From: Leptospira noguchii serovar Panama str. CZ214
Lineage (GTDB): Bacteria > Spirochaetota > Leptospiria > Leptospirales > Leptospiraceae
DNA: 64,000 bases
Direction: 5' to 3'
Assembly (NCBI RefSeq): GCF_000306255.2
Contig: NZ_AKWY02000004.1
Location: forward strand, 62,001-126,000
The position numbers and the translations under genes are program-made. Every line of letters begins with the position of its first letter. Positions within the stretch are counted from its first letter, which is position 1. Below are positions 10,710-29,061 of this stretch, one piece after another. The notes beneath the pieces were generated by a model, which was given only the letters and a program-made list of their open reading frames with translations, did no database searches and was not told the DNA's origin.

Positions 10710-12164
10710 ATGACACAAAAATGGAATTTTCAAAAATTAGAATGTTCTAAAATATGGACTCAAATTAAATTCGGTTCAAATTTTATAATAAAAAATTTAT
10801 TGAACAAACTAGGTTTTCAAAAATATATTTTTACAATCCTATATTTCTTCATTTCTATCTTTCACTTATCTGCGGATTCTCAAAAAACAGATTCATCTAC
10901 GTCTCAAACAAAAGGAAAAGTTCTAAATTCTTCTCATATCTTCTCTACTAATATCCGGAACAAAAAAAATTCCGACTCTTCTCCAATAGGTTCTGACTTA
11001 TTGCAAACCTCTTTGACAAATCTTCAATCGCCAACAAATGAAAAATCAATCGATAAGGATTCTTCACAGATACAAAACGAAGATTTTCAATCTAAAGACG
11101 AGATTGAAAAAAATGATCATTCCAAAGAAAGTCCGGAAGAGAACAAACAGATTCCTAAATTCGGCTTTTTTATCGATTCTTATTACGCTCACAATCCTTA
11201 TCGTTCAAGTTCAAGAGACAACCGTTATCTCACTCAACCCGCACGTTGGGACGAAATCAACGTTAACCTTGCTTACATAGACGGTAAGATCGAAACGGAT
11301 CAATATAGAGGTAGAGTCGCCTTTCAATTTGGAAATTCTGTAAATTCGAATTATAAAAACGAAGTCAATTCGGAAAAGAATTCCAATGAAATTTCGGTAA
11401 GAAATATTCAAGAAGCTTATGCCGGAATCAAACTAGCAAAAAATCTATGGTTAGACGGGGGTATTTATTTTGGCAATATCGGACTTGAAAGCTGGATCTC
11501 TCACAATAACTGGAATTATTCCAGGGCACTCGCTCTGGATTACGTGCCTTATTATTCGAGCGGTTTTAGACTTTCGTTTCAATATTCAGAAAAACTTTCT
11601 TTTCAATTTCATCTGATGAACGGCTGGTCAAACATCACGGAAACTAACAAAGATAAGGCGATTGGTTCTCAAATCGATTATAAAATTACAGATAAGCTTA
11701 AAATCACTCACAATACTTTCGTGGGAAACGAAGCTCCCGATAGTCAAGCTCGTCAAACAAGATATTATAATAATTTAATTCTTCAATATCATTTTACGAA
11801 ACATTTTATTATCGCAGGTTCTGGGGACGTAGGAATTCAAAGGGTTCCGGATCCAGGCACCCAGGCTTATAGGCAATGGTATCATGGAACGTTTTGGATT
11901 ACTTGGAGACCGGTTGAAAAATTCAGGACTTCTTTACGTTTAGAAAGGATGTTTGATCCTGAACAAACGATCATTCAAACCGGTTCTAAAAACGGATTTT
12001 TAACTTCAGGTGCAACGATTACTTTGGATTATATTCCAAACGAAAATGCCTTGGTTCGACTGGAAGGAAGATATTTTCGTTCTTACGACGCGGTTTTTGA
12101 TCGAGATCGATCCAAATCCAAAGAAGAAAAGTTTATCGTTTTTGCGATTTCGGTTAAAATATAA
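10710..12164 (+). CDS. porin-like outer-membrane beta-barrel protein
   Basis: A 484-residue exported protein resembling the putative beta-barrel porin-2 group. A hydrophobic signal (IFTILYFFISIFHLSA) ends near residue 57. A Ser/Asn/Lys-rich linker of about 100 residues follows, and then a barrel domain from FGFFIDSYYAHNPY onward that runs to the C-terminal ISVKI. The signal lies 30-odd residues inside the ATG-started frame; a TTG at 10800 would place it more normally, so the start is uncertain. It stands alone between repeat-rich gaps. A passive pore for small solutes is the likely role; the substrate is unknown. Confidence 0.75.
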   Translation: MTQKWNFQKLECSKIWTQIKFGSNFIIKNLLNKLGFQKYIFTILYFFISIFHLSADSQKTDSSTSQTKGKVLNSSHIFSTNIRNKKNSDSSPIGSDLLQTSLTNLQSPTNEKSIDKDSSQIQNEDFQSKDEIEKNDHSKESPEENKQIPKFGFFIDSYYAHNPYRSSSRDNRYLTQPARWDEINVNLAYIDGKIETDQYRGRVAFQFGNSVNSNYKNEVNSEKNSNEISVRNIQEAYAGIKLAKNLWLDGGIYFGNIGLESWISHNNWNYSRALALDYVPYYSSGFRLSFQYSEKLSFQFHLMNGWSNITETNKDKAIGSQIDYKITDKLKITHNTFVGNEAPDSQARQTRYYNNLILQYHFTKHFIIAGSGDVGIQRVPDPGTQAYRQWYHGTFWITWRPVEKFRTSLRLERMFDPEQTIIQTGSKNGFLTSGATITLDYIPNENALVRLEGRYFRSYDAVFDRDRSKSKEEKFIVFAISVKI

Positions 12165-12489
12165 TCTATTTTTTCAAGCCCGATTTTCCAAACGTGTGGG
12201 AACTACCACTTTTAAAAAACATAAGATTTTTCTAAACTTTGAAAATATGATAACTACCACTTATTTCCATTTAGAATTTAGAGAAATTTGCTTTCTGGGT
12301 TTGAAAATTACAGAAATTATCAAAACAATCTTGGAATGTGGGAACTATTACAAAAATCAAATTGCAAAAAAGATTGTTACAAAACAGGAACGATTTCTAG
12401 GCGACGTAATCTGTGGGAACTACCACTTTTAAAAAAACATTTTTCAAAACTACTTGCAACCTTTCCATTCTAAGCTCGAATCGTCTCCT
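12165..12489. repeat. gap with three GTGGGAAC-family cores
   Basis: Cores at 12196 (GTGGGAACTACCACTTTT), 12338 (GTGGGAACTATTAC) and 12413 (GTGGGAACTACCACTTTT). The 12196 and 12413 copies share AAAAAACAT after the core, so they may be remains of one duplicated segment. No gene is seen. Confidence 0.65.
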
Positions 12490-13017
12490 ATGGAACAAGC
12501 AACATTAGGCGGCGGTTGTTTTTGGTGTCTCGAAGCGGTATATCAAATGGTAGAAGGAGTAGAATCGGTAACTTCCGGTTACGCGGCAGGAAGGACAAAA
12601 AATCCGGATTATCGCTCCGTATGTTCCGGCACCACTGGACACGCAGAAGTGATTCAAATTTCTTTCGATCCTAAAATCATCGGTTATACAGAAATCTTAG
12701 AAGTTTTTTGGATCAGCCACGATCCTACTACACTCAACCGACAAGGAAACGATATAGGAACTCAATACCGATCCATCATTCTTTATCACTCTAAAGAACA
12801 AAAAGAACAAGTCGAAGAATCAATTCAAAAAACAGAAGAACGTTTTTCAAATCCGATTGTAACTCAAGTAGAAGAACTAAAAGAATTCTATCCAGCCGAA
12901 AACTATCATCAAAATTACTTTAAAACCAACCCAGAACAGTCTTACTGTCATTATGTGATCAAACCTAAAATTGAAAAATATCTCAAAACCGGTTTTAAAG
13001 TCAAAAACACAAATTAA
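12490..13017 (+). CDS. msrA: peptide methionine sulfoxide reductase A
   Basis: A 175-residue enzyme that reduces methionine-S-sulfoxide in oxidised proteins. The catalytic motif GCFWCLE begins at residue 9, with Cys10 as the nucleophile. Other family landmarks are YAAGRTKNPDYRSVCSG, GHAEVIQISFDP, FWISHDPTTLNRQGNDIGTQYRS and YHQNYF. ATG 12490 is chosen over an in-frame TTG at 12454 because it puts the motif at the usual distance from the N-terminus. No strong Shine-Dalgarno is visible. It is not fused to MsrB. Confidence 0.95.
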   Translation: MEQATLGGGCFWCLEAVYQMVEGVESVTSGYAAGRTKNPDYRSVCSGTTGHAEVIQISFDPKIIGYTEILEVFWISHDPTTLNRQGNDIGTQYRSIILYHSKEQKEQVEESIQKTEERFSNPIVTQVEELKEFYPAENYHQNYFKTNPEQSYCHYVIKPKIEKYLKTGFKVKNTN

Positions 13018-13036
13018 AAGCCGTTTTAAAAAAAAT

Positions 13037-13113
13037 ATTCAGAACTATAAAATAAAGTCCGTTTCTAAACTGACTTGTCCCAAATTTACGGTATTCTATT
13101 TTATAGAGATTAG
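13037..13113 (+). repeat. MITE-like family B copy
   Basis: It begins TTCAGAACTATAAAATAAAG and ends TTTTATAGAGATTAGA. It is shorter than the 93-bp form, and its right end runs into the family A element that begins at 13111. Confidence 0.55.
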
Positions 13114-13265
13114 AATGGTTAAAAAAATCCATAGGGACGATCAACAAAACTGATTCAATTGACCGTTGCCATGAAACAGAATCCGATGGAGAATTAATTT
13201 TTAAATTCTATTATCCATTTTGTTCTAATGAAAAGCAAAAGAAAATTAATTTTTCAACACCTCTA
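13111..13265 (+). repeat. MITE-like family A, degenerate long copy
   Basis: The interior GGACGATCAACAAAACTG and the right end TTTTTCAACACCTCTA match family A. The left end (TAGAATGGTTAAAAAAATCC) is degenerate. The AATTAATTTTT motif occurs twice, so the copy looks internally duplicated. Confidence 0.55.
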
Positions 13266-13388
13266 TTAATAAAAAGACTTAAAACAAGATGTTTTAAACA
13301 AAGATAAATTATTTTTACGACGAGATCTAATTTATATTATGAATTTCTACTTGATCCTTTCTAAAAAAATCTATAATCTGATTTACTA

Positions 13389-14462
13389 ATGAATACAAAC
13401 ATCCTAAGAATATTCCAAATTTTTGTTTTGGGAATTTTCCTCTTTCAATGTAAAACGACTATACAACTCCAAGGGGAAATTCATCATCCTAAAACGTCGG
13501 ACGATTGGGATCTGACCTTAGAACATTTTCCACCTGCGTTAGACTCTCCTTCTAAAAAATATCCGGTTATACTTTGTCACGGATGGATGGCCAATAGAAC
13601 CTACTTGAAGATCAACGAAAAAAGTTCGATTGTCGGAAGACTTCAAAAGGAAGGTTACGACGTTTGGTTATTGGATCTAAGAGGAAGAAGAGACGCGGGT
13701 TATCCTTCCTTGTTTTTTGGAGACAAAAAATTTACTTACGGAGTAGACGACTATATACAATACGACGCAGATACTGCCATCAAACACGTGTTAAATGCTA
13801 CTGGAAAAGACAAGGTAAATTGGATCGGCCATAGTATGGGGGGTGTAATCGCTTATGCAAGAATTGGAAGTTTTGGAGAAACAAGAATCGCCAACTTAGT
13901 CACGATAGGATCTTCTGGAATCTTAGATTCTCCGAGCGCTTCTATCAAAAATTTGGCTTCACTTAGTTGGTTGAGTAATCTTTGGCCGGTAGTTCCAGCA
14001 GAAACTTGGATGAGCATACAAGGAGGAACCGGAATTCCATTTCTTCCAAAAAAATCTTTGGAAGAACTTTTATGGCATAAAGAGAACGTAGATCCTTTGA
14101 TTCTTTCCGGAATAAAAACGACTTCAATGAATCCTGGAACCGAAAAGGAAGTTCTTCAGTTTCAAGACTTTGTAGAAAACGGAGAAATTCGAAGTTTAGA
14201 TCATAAAATTTCCTATTCAAACGGACTCAAAAATATCAAAATTCCTACTTTGTTAATTTCCGGAAGAAGGGATAAATTAGGAACAACTTATTCAATTCGG
14301 TATGTATACGACAAAATTTCCTCAGAAGACAAAACACTTTTTATCATCTCCAAAGCGAACAATCATTCTGAAGATTACGGTCACACGGATTTGATCGTCG
14401 GCAAAAATGCAGATAAAGATATTTTTGTTCCTATTACTACTTGGTTGGATAAAAGAAATTAG
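13389..14462 (+). CDS. alpha/beta-hydrolase lipoprotein
   Basis: A 357-residue alpha/beta-hydrolase. The N-terminus is a short lipoprotein-type signal ending FLFQCKTT, so the enzyme is probably anchored in the envelope. HGWMANRTYL near residue 60 supplies the oxyanion region. The nucleophile elbow GHSMGG is near residue 147, and NNHSEDYGHTDL near 330 contains the candidate catalytic histidine. These suggest an esterase or lipase. A second hydrolase-like lipoprotein lies 140 bases downstream on the same strand. Substrate is unknown. Confidence 0.85.
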   Translation: MNTNILRIFQIFVLGIFLFQCKTTIQLQGEIHHPKTSDDWDLTLEHFPPALDSPSKKYPVILCHGWMANRTYLKINEKSSIVGRLQKEGYDVWLLDLRGRRDAGYPSLFFGDKKFTYGVDDYIQYDADTAIKHVLNATGKDKVNWIGHSMGGVIAYARIGSFGETRIANLVTIGSSGILDSPSASIKNLASLSWLSNLWPVVPAETWMSIQGGTGIPFLPKKSLEELLWHKENVDPLILSGIKTTSMNPGTEKEVLQFQDFVENGEIRSLDHKISYSNGLKNIKIPTLLISGRRDKLGTTYSIRYVYDKISSEDKTLFIISKANNHSEDYGHTDLIVGKNADKDIFVPITTWLDKRN

Positions 14463-14692
14463 AATAATCTAATGTATTTTTATGAACTCAAAATCAAAGA
14501 GAAAAAACTTGGATCAAAAATTCAATTGTGGGAACTTACACAAAAAAATAGAAAGTTCTGATTGGTTAAATCATAAATCTAGAAGTCAGAACAAAAATCT
14601 AAATGAAGACAATAAACTCAAAAACAAAAAGTTTTAAAAACGACTCTAAACTCGTCTTAAAAAGAATTTATAATTTTATTTTGGATTTAAAA

Positions 14693-15637
14693 ATGAAACC
14701 TATAAAAAAACTATCAATCTTATTCTGCCTAATCACTTTTTTGAGCTGTACACGTTATGTGGTCATTACAGAACAAAAATTCGTTTCACAAACCGCAAAT
14801 CTAGGACCAAACGTATTTTTAACTACCTTTTCCTATGAAAATTCCTCTCGCCCTCCGATACTTTTAATAGATCCGGTGTTTATCAACAAAAAGGCTCTTT
14901 ATCTCGGAAGTAAATCCGGATTGATCGGAGTATTAAACGGAAACGGCTTTTCGGTTTGGCTACTACACTTCGAAGATTATAAATCCGTAAACTTAAAAGA
15001 AGTGGGAGAAAATCTAATTCCCGAAGTTATTGCAAAAATCCAAAAAGTTACCGGTAAAAAAGAACTTTTTCTGGGTGGAATTTCTTTAGGAGGCCAATCT
15101 ATATTATATTCTTTGAAATCTAAAAAAGTATCAGATGTTTCTAAAGCGTTTTTTTTAGGAACTGGAATGGACTACAAATACAATGATAGTTTTCTGGAAC
15201 GGATGAAAGCCGAAAAAAGATTAGGAACTGACTTAAGCGCTTCTTGTAAAAACAAAGATCATTTCTGTAAACGTTTTATCTCTTTGGACGAGGACGATCC
15301 TACAACTCTATTCGTATATCAGAATCTTATTAACTATTTGCCAACCTTGGAAGAAAACCCGAAAAACTGGGAACCATTTGAAACGTCTAACTTTCCTACA
15401 CTTTTTATCGGAGGTAAAATCGACAACGTATCTCCTACCGAAAGTATCCATCCGGTCTATCAAAGAAAAAAGGGAAAAAAAGAATACTGGGAAGCGGGAA
15501 GGGACAATGGAACTTCGATCGATTATGATCATCTAGGACTTTTCGCCTACGAAGACGCGCCCTCCGATATTTATCAGAAAATTGCAGATTGGTTAAAAGA
15601 AACTACGAAGGTTTTTTCCAACCCAACAAATCCATAA
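14693..15637 (+). CDS. second alpha/beta-hydrolase-like lipoprotein
   Basis: A 314-residue protein with a lipoprotein-type signal ending ITFLSC. ATG 14693 is preferred to the upstream ATG 14603, since it starts the signal peptide. A serine elbow GGISLGG lies near residue 128, and the fold pattern resembles its upstream neighbour, including a late aspartate (GGKIDNVSPTES) and YDHLGLF with the candidate histidine. The elbow is GxSxG, so it is probably catalytic. The two genes are diverged neighbours, perhaps an old duplication. The last 35 bases overlap the convergent uracil-DNA glycosylase gene. Confidence 0.75.
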   Translation: MKPIKKLSILFCLITFLSCTRYVVITEQKFVSQTANLGPNVFLTTFSYENSSRPPILLIDPVFINKKALYLGSKSGLIGVLNGNGFSVWLLHFEDYKSVNLKEVGENLIPEVIAKIQKVTGKKELFLGGISLGGQSILYSLKSKKVSDVSKAFFLGTGMDYKYNDSFLERMKAEKRLGTDLSASCKNKDHFCKRFISLDEDDPTTLFVYQNLINYLPTLEENPKNWEPFETSNFPTLFIGGKIDNVSPTESIHPVYQRKKGKKEYWEAGRDNGTSIDYDHLGLFAYEDAPSDIYQKIADWLKETTKVFSNPTNP

Positions 15638-16214
15638 CCTTTTTAATGTCCTCCCAGACGTCTCGTTTGAGAGGGCTGTTCTCTCCTCCGTTTCGAATTA
15701 CAAAACTAGGATGATAAGTAGGCATCACAGGAATCCCAAAAAAAGATCCCCAGGTTCCTCTTATCTTAGTAATTCCTTCTTTAGTATTTAAGATAAATCT
15801 TGTAGAAGGATTTCCTAATGTAACAATCGCCTTCGGTTGAATAATCTCAAGTTGTCTTAAAAGATACGGAGCACAAGCTCTGGTTTCCTCTTCTTCAGGA
15901 GGCCTATCCTTTTCAAACTTCATATCTACGGTCGGCCTACATTTTACAATGTTGGCGATGTAAACGGACTCTCTCGGAACTCCCATCCCTTTTTCTATAA
16001 TCCTTGTCAAAAGTTCGCCCGCCTTTCCGACAAAAGGACGACCAGTAAGGTCCTCTTGTTTACCTGGACCTTCTCCAATAAAAACCAATTCCGCATCTGG
16101 GTTTCCTTCTCCAAAAACTGTTTGAGTACGAGTGGTTTCAAGTTTGCAAAGTTTACATGCAGAAACCTCGGATTGCATCAGACCCAGTCTTTTCAGTTTT
16201 TCTTCTTTGCTCAT
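15603..16214 (-). CDS. type-4 uracil-DNA glycosylase (Fe-S)
   Basis: A 203-residue DNA-repair enzyme that removes uracil from DNA. The N-terminal CKLCKLETTRTQTVFGEG and later CRPT and CAPYLL give the four cysteines that bind the [4Fe-4S] cluster of family 4 (UDGa). FIGEGPGKQED is motif A, and MPTYHPSF carries the family histidine. Length is standard. It ends tail-to-tail with the hydrolase gene, overlapping 35 bases. Confidence 0.93.
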   Translation of the reverse strand: MSKEEKLKRLGLMQSEVSACKLCKLETTRTQTVFGEGNPDAELVFIGEGPGKQEDLTGRPFVGKAGELLTRIIEKGMGVPRESVYIANIVKCRPTVDMKFEKDRPPEEEETRACAPYLLRQLEIIQPKAIVTLGNPSTRFILNTKEGITKIRGTWGSFFGIPVMPTYHPSFVIRNGGENSPLKRDVWEDIKKVMDLLGWKKPS

Positions 16215-16938
16215 AATTCAAGTTAAAAAAGAATTTCTCTAAAGTCAATGGAAATGATCATTCTTATCATCCTAAGTTTTGTACTCCAAGATTTAAAAAC
16301 CATTCTAATTTTTCTGGAAATTTTTCCAGAAAAATCATAAACTGTTTTTAGACGACTTGTAAAACAGAACGTATATTTTTTAAATCTTTACTCAAAATCA
16401 GATAACAAATTACCAATATTTTGTTTTGGAATTGTTTTTTGCAAAAAAATAGCAGTACTTAAAAAATGCTGTAAATTCGCGATTTACGGCATTTTAGAGC
16501 AAGACCAAAACATTCAAATTTTTGAAACAATCAACCCAAGTATTCTATTTATGTGTCCGAGTAGTAAGATAGCTTATTTTATAAAGGTTCTCATAATTTC
16601 AAGCAAAACTGAATAAGTTTCTAAATTCAATATTATTAATATATTAAAAATAATTTCAATCCTACTTAAACAAATCACAAAATTTAAAACACAAATACAT
16701 TTTAAATTACTAGAATATAATAAAAATATTATTCTTTAAAAAAATAGGCAATTTTATTAACTTGATCACGATAAGATTTTAAAACCGTCCCAAAACCTAC
16801 AGGCATTTGCTTTAGTGCTTCGAACGACACTTAGAAAGTCATAACCTGACGACCCATGGGGAGTGATAACCAACCCCATCAAGTATTTGGATCTCAATAT
16901 TAAATCTGTGAGAATTACGACAAATCCTCTGTAAAACT
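16215..16938. other. gene-free AT-rich gap with repeat fragments
   Basis: No convincing gene. TACTCAAAATCAGATAAC near 16389 resembles a decayed family B end. GCATTTGCTTTAGTGCTTCGAACG near 16803 resembles the sequence near 21960. The rest is AT-rich sequence in which I see nothing further. Confidence 0.5.
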
Positions 16939-17222
<284 letters not shown>

Positions 17223-17249
17223 AACGGTATTTATAATAAACTTTTACAG

Positions 17250-17354
17250 TAGAGTTATTAAAAAATTAATTCTTCTATCAGTTTCTCTTTGATAAAAACG
17301 ATCAATTGAAACAGTTTTGTTAAACTTGAATTACGAGATTTTTCAATAACTCTA
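17250..17354 (-). repeat. MITE-like family A (reverse copy)
   Basis: A 105-bp element bounded by TAGAGTTATTAAAAAATTAA and TTTTTCAATAACTCTA. The interior AACGATCAATTGAAACAGTT is the reverse complement of the interior of the other copies. Confidence 0.7.
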
Positions 17355-17501
17355 GTAATTCAAGTTTATCGGAACCGGTAAAAGACAAATTCTTTTTAGA
17401 TTATCTTATACATTTTTGTAGACTTCATTCAATATTTGAAAACATAAGTTCGTAAAAAACTCGTTTTGTAAAAGTCAATCTTATTGCAAAAAACAAAATC
17501 T

Positions 17502-17725
17502 GTGGGAACTCCCCTTGTAAATCTGAGTTTTACAGAGAAGTTTTAAAAATGTAGGAACTCCAATCATAAAAAATGAATATAGTATAGGTTGTCAGAGCGA
17601 TTATTTTGTGGGAACTCTCACCGTTTCCACAAAAATGATTTCAAATTCTTTTACGATTTTAAAACAAATACTGTGTTTCGTATAATCTTTGTTTTATGTC
17701 TCTATAAATGTGGGAACTACTGCAT
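17502..17725 (+). repeat. three GTGGGAAC-family cores
   Basis: GTGGGAACTCCCC at 17502, GTGGGAACTCTCACC at 17608 and GTGGGAACTACTGCA at 17710. They lie just downstream of the DUF115 gene, which ends at 17872. The rest of the gap 17223-17871 holds the family A element and AT-rich sequence. Confidence 0.65.
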
Positions 17726-17871
17726 TTTATTTATTGAAGATTGATCTAAGGTTTTTGAATAAAATTTTATCTTTGTGCAAAAATACCGAATTCTAAGATT
17801 TTTGAGACAACGTCTAAAAATTTCTAAAAGATTATCTTTTCGAAGTTTTGAATCAAACTCAAAATTCAATT

Positions 17872-20016
<2,145 letters not shown>

Positions 20017-20034
20017 AATTTTAGAATATATTAT

Positions 20035-22381
<2,347 letters not shown>

Positions 22382-23035
22382 ATGAACGATTTATTTGAGC
22401 CGCTGAAACTATTTCTAAAGAATAGAGAAACGGAATATTCTCTTATCAGTGCAGTTAGAAAGGAAATTTTACTTAAATTTTCAAAAAAGATAAAACAAGA
22501 AATCTCTAAAAATAATTTTGTAAAACTATTATTCGTTTGTACACATAATTCTCGAAGAAGCCAAATTGCTCAAATGTTGGCTCACGCATCTGCAGAATAT
22601 CTTGGGATTAGGAACGTGCAAACTTTCTCAGGAGGAACAGAAGTTACCACATTTTTCAAAAATTCAGTAGAAGCTTTAACGAATATTGGTTTTAAAATAG
22701 AAAAAAAGTATGAAAAGGATCAAAATCCAAAGTATTCCGTTGCAATTAACGCAAAACAGGAACCGATTCTTGGATTCTCAAAACTATATTCTGACTCAAT
22801 CAATCCGAATGAGAAATTTATCGCTGTTATGGTCTGTTCTTCAGCGGACAAAGCTTGTCCATTTGTTACCGGGGCAGATGCAAGAATTAGTCTCCCTTAT
22901 CCTGATCCCAAAATTTATGATCATACGGATGAAGTCTTACAAAAATACATTGAAACTTGCCAAACAATTTCCAGGGAAATTTTGTTCACTTTTCAGAATG
23001 TGAAACAATGTGAGTTCAGCCTAAGAAATCCATGA
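22382..23035 (+). CDS. low-molecular-weight phosphotyrosine phosphatase/arsenate reductase-like protein
   Basis: A 217-residue protein. An N-terminal helical segment of about 45 residues precedes the LMW-PTP loop LLFVCTHNSRRSQ (C-X5-R, with the cysteine near residue 53). A conserved late aspartate is offered by LPYPDPKIYDHTDE. Relatives are protein-tyrosine phosphatases or thioredoxin/glutaredoxin-linked arsenate reductases. The long N-terminus and the extra cysteines (VCSSADKACPF) favour the ArsC-like side, but no ars genes are near. It stands alone between repeat-filled gaps. Confidence 0.75.
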   Translation: MNDLFEPLKLFLKNRETEYSLISAVRKEILLKFSKKIKQEISKNNFVKLLFVCTHNSRRSQIAQMLAHASAEYLGIRNVQTFSGGTEVTTFFKNSVEALTNIGFKIEKKYEKDQNPKYSVAINAKQEPILGFSKLYSDSINPNEKFIAVMVCSSADKACPFVTGADARISLPYPDPKIYDHTDEVLQKYIETCQTISREILFTFQNVKQCEFSLRNP

Positions 23036-23345
23036 TTCATTTTTTTGAAAAAAGTTGGGATCTGAATCTTATTGATTCATTCCTAAAATGTGGGAACTAC
23101 TGCAAATTAAGATTTTACAAAAGATTTTCAAAACTAGGAACTCACACAAAATTAAATCATAAAAAACGAATGTTCAAAAAGTATGAGTTCCTACAACTTT
23201 TAAGATTTGTTCTTAAAATCATGATTTATGGTAGTTCCCACAATTTAAACCTCTTTGTTCGCTTACATTTCTTTACTACATTCGTGGTAGTTCCCACATT
23301 CAGGACAAGTTCTTAAGAAAACTTTGAAATGTAGGAACTCAACAA
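23036..23345. repeat. GTGGGAAC-family cluster, both orientations
   Basis: A full-length unit begins near 23037, with GTGGGAACTACTGCA at 23090. It is followed by inverted cores GTAGTTCCCAC at 23231 and 23287, and GTAGGAACTC near 23330. The mixed orientation makes a set of long imperfect inverted repeats. No gene is seen. Confidence 0.7.
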
Positions 23346-23531
23346 ATCTCATCGAAACTCCAAGTTACCACTTTTAATACTCAAATAAGAAGTTTATGTC
23401 TCTTTAATTGAAATTTTTCCGGCACTCTACCCTTTTTAATGCTAAAAAAGCAGTATTTCAAACTCAAAATGGGATCAGATTACTTTCTTCCTTGACATTT
23501 TTTAGAGGAATTCAGAAACTAAATGTATAAA

Positions 23532-23558
23532 TTAGCACTCTAACATTCAGAGTGCCAG
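23532..23558 (+). promoter_or_regulatory. CIRCE operator (HrcA-binding)
   Basis: TTAGCACTC (23532-23540), a 9-base spacer, then GAGTGCCAG (23550-23558). The consensus is TTAGCACTC-N9-GAGTGCTAA, so the left arm is perfect and the right arm differs at its last three positions. It ends six bases before the hrcA ATG and overlaps the place of its RBS. HrcA binding here would give negative autoregulation of hrcA-grpE-dnaK(-dnaJ). Confidence 0.9.
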
Positions 23559-23564
23559 AAGCCG

Positions 23565-24593
<1,029 letters not shown>

Positions 24594-24606
24594 GGGAGAA
24601 TAAATC

Positions 24607-25245
24607 ATGGCCGAAACATCAAACAACCAAACTTCGGAAGAAGTAAAGGCCAACGGGAAGAAATCCCAACCAGAAACATTAGAGGAAAGTAAATTAGAAA
24701 ATATGAATTCTGAAGAATCAACTGAAACGGCACAAACTGAGTCAATAAAAACGTCGGAGACGGAAACCTCACTACAAACCGAATTGGAATCTGCAAAAAA
24801 AGAAATAGAATCTTTGAAAGATTCTTGGGCAAGAGAAAGGGCTGAATTTCAAAACTTCAAACGTCGCTCAGCTCAGGAATTCGTTTCAATCCGTAAGGAA
24901 GCGGTTAAATCTCTTGTAAGTGGATTTTTAAATCCAATTGACAACTTAGAAAGAGTAGGCGCGACTCAGACTAACTCGGAGGAATTAAAACCTTTCGTGG
25001 ATGGAGTTACAATGATTCTAAAGGAGTTTTATTCTGTATTAGAAAAATCAAATGTAATTCGTTTCGATCCAAAAGGAGAATCGTTCGACCCTATGTCTAT
25101 GGAAGCTCTTTCTTCGGAAGAAGGAGATCAATATTCGGAAGAGACCGTAATAGACGTATATCAACCGGGTTATTACTATAAGGAAAACGAAGACAAGTTT
25201 ACACTTCGACCTGCAAGGGTTCGAATCGGTAAACCGAAATCATAA
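24607..25245 (+). CDS. grpE: nucleotide exchange factor GrpE
   Basis: A 212-residue cochaperone that releases ADP from DnaK. The first 60 residues are acidic and Thr/Ser/Glu-rich. A long coiled coil (LQTELESAKKEIESLKDSWA...) and the GrpE signature region (NPIDNLERV..., PKGESFDPMSMEALS, DVYQPGYYY) follow. GGGAGA sits nine bases ahead of the ATG. It lies between hrcA and dnaK. Confidence 0.97.
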   Translation: MAETSNNQTSEEVKANGKKSQPETLEESKLENMNSEESTETAQTESIKTSETETSLQTELESAKKEIESLKDSWARERAEFQNFKRRSAQEFVSIRKEAVKSLVSGFLNPIDNLERVGATQTNSEELKPFVDGVTMILKEFYSVLEKSNVIRFDPKGESFDPMSMEALSSEEGDQYSEETVIDVYQPGYYYKENEDKFTLRPARVRIGKPKS

Positions 25246-25278
25246 TTAGAATCTCAGGAAGTATAAAGGAGAAAACAA

Positions 25279-28765
<3,487 letters not shown>

Positions 28766-29061
28766 AAGGAATTGATCTTTGTTCATTCTTCAATTTGAAA
28801 ATACAAAAAGATCAATTTCTGTTAAAGGATCTTTGTAAAATGAATTTTATTTTATGATGATCACAAAACTAAAACTCCATGTAGAAATTGAATTGGACGA
28901 TCGTTATTTTCGGGTTTTATAGAAGTTATTTTAAAGTGAATTCTAAAACTTATCTATTTCTGAGTGAAGACAAAAGAAATTTTTAGAATAAACCTTTGTA
29001 AAAAATTGAGAAAACATTTCTCGAATAACGCGCATTCATCGCGCAACTAAAAGGAAGTATT

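Noticed and set aside
23492..23531. TTGACA and TATAAA as a promoter for hrcA
   Set aside because: The two boxes are 28 bases apart, too far for a normal sigma-70 pair; the true promoter is not settled.
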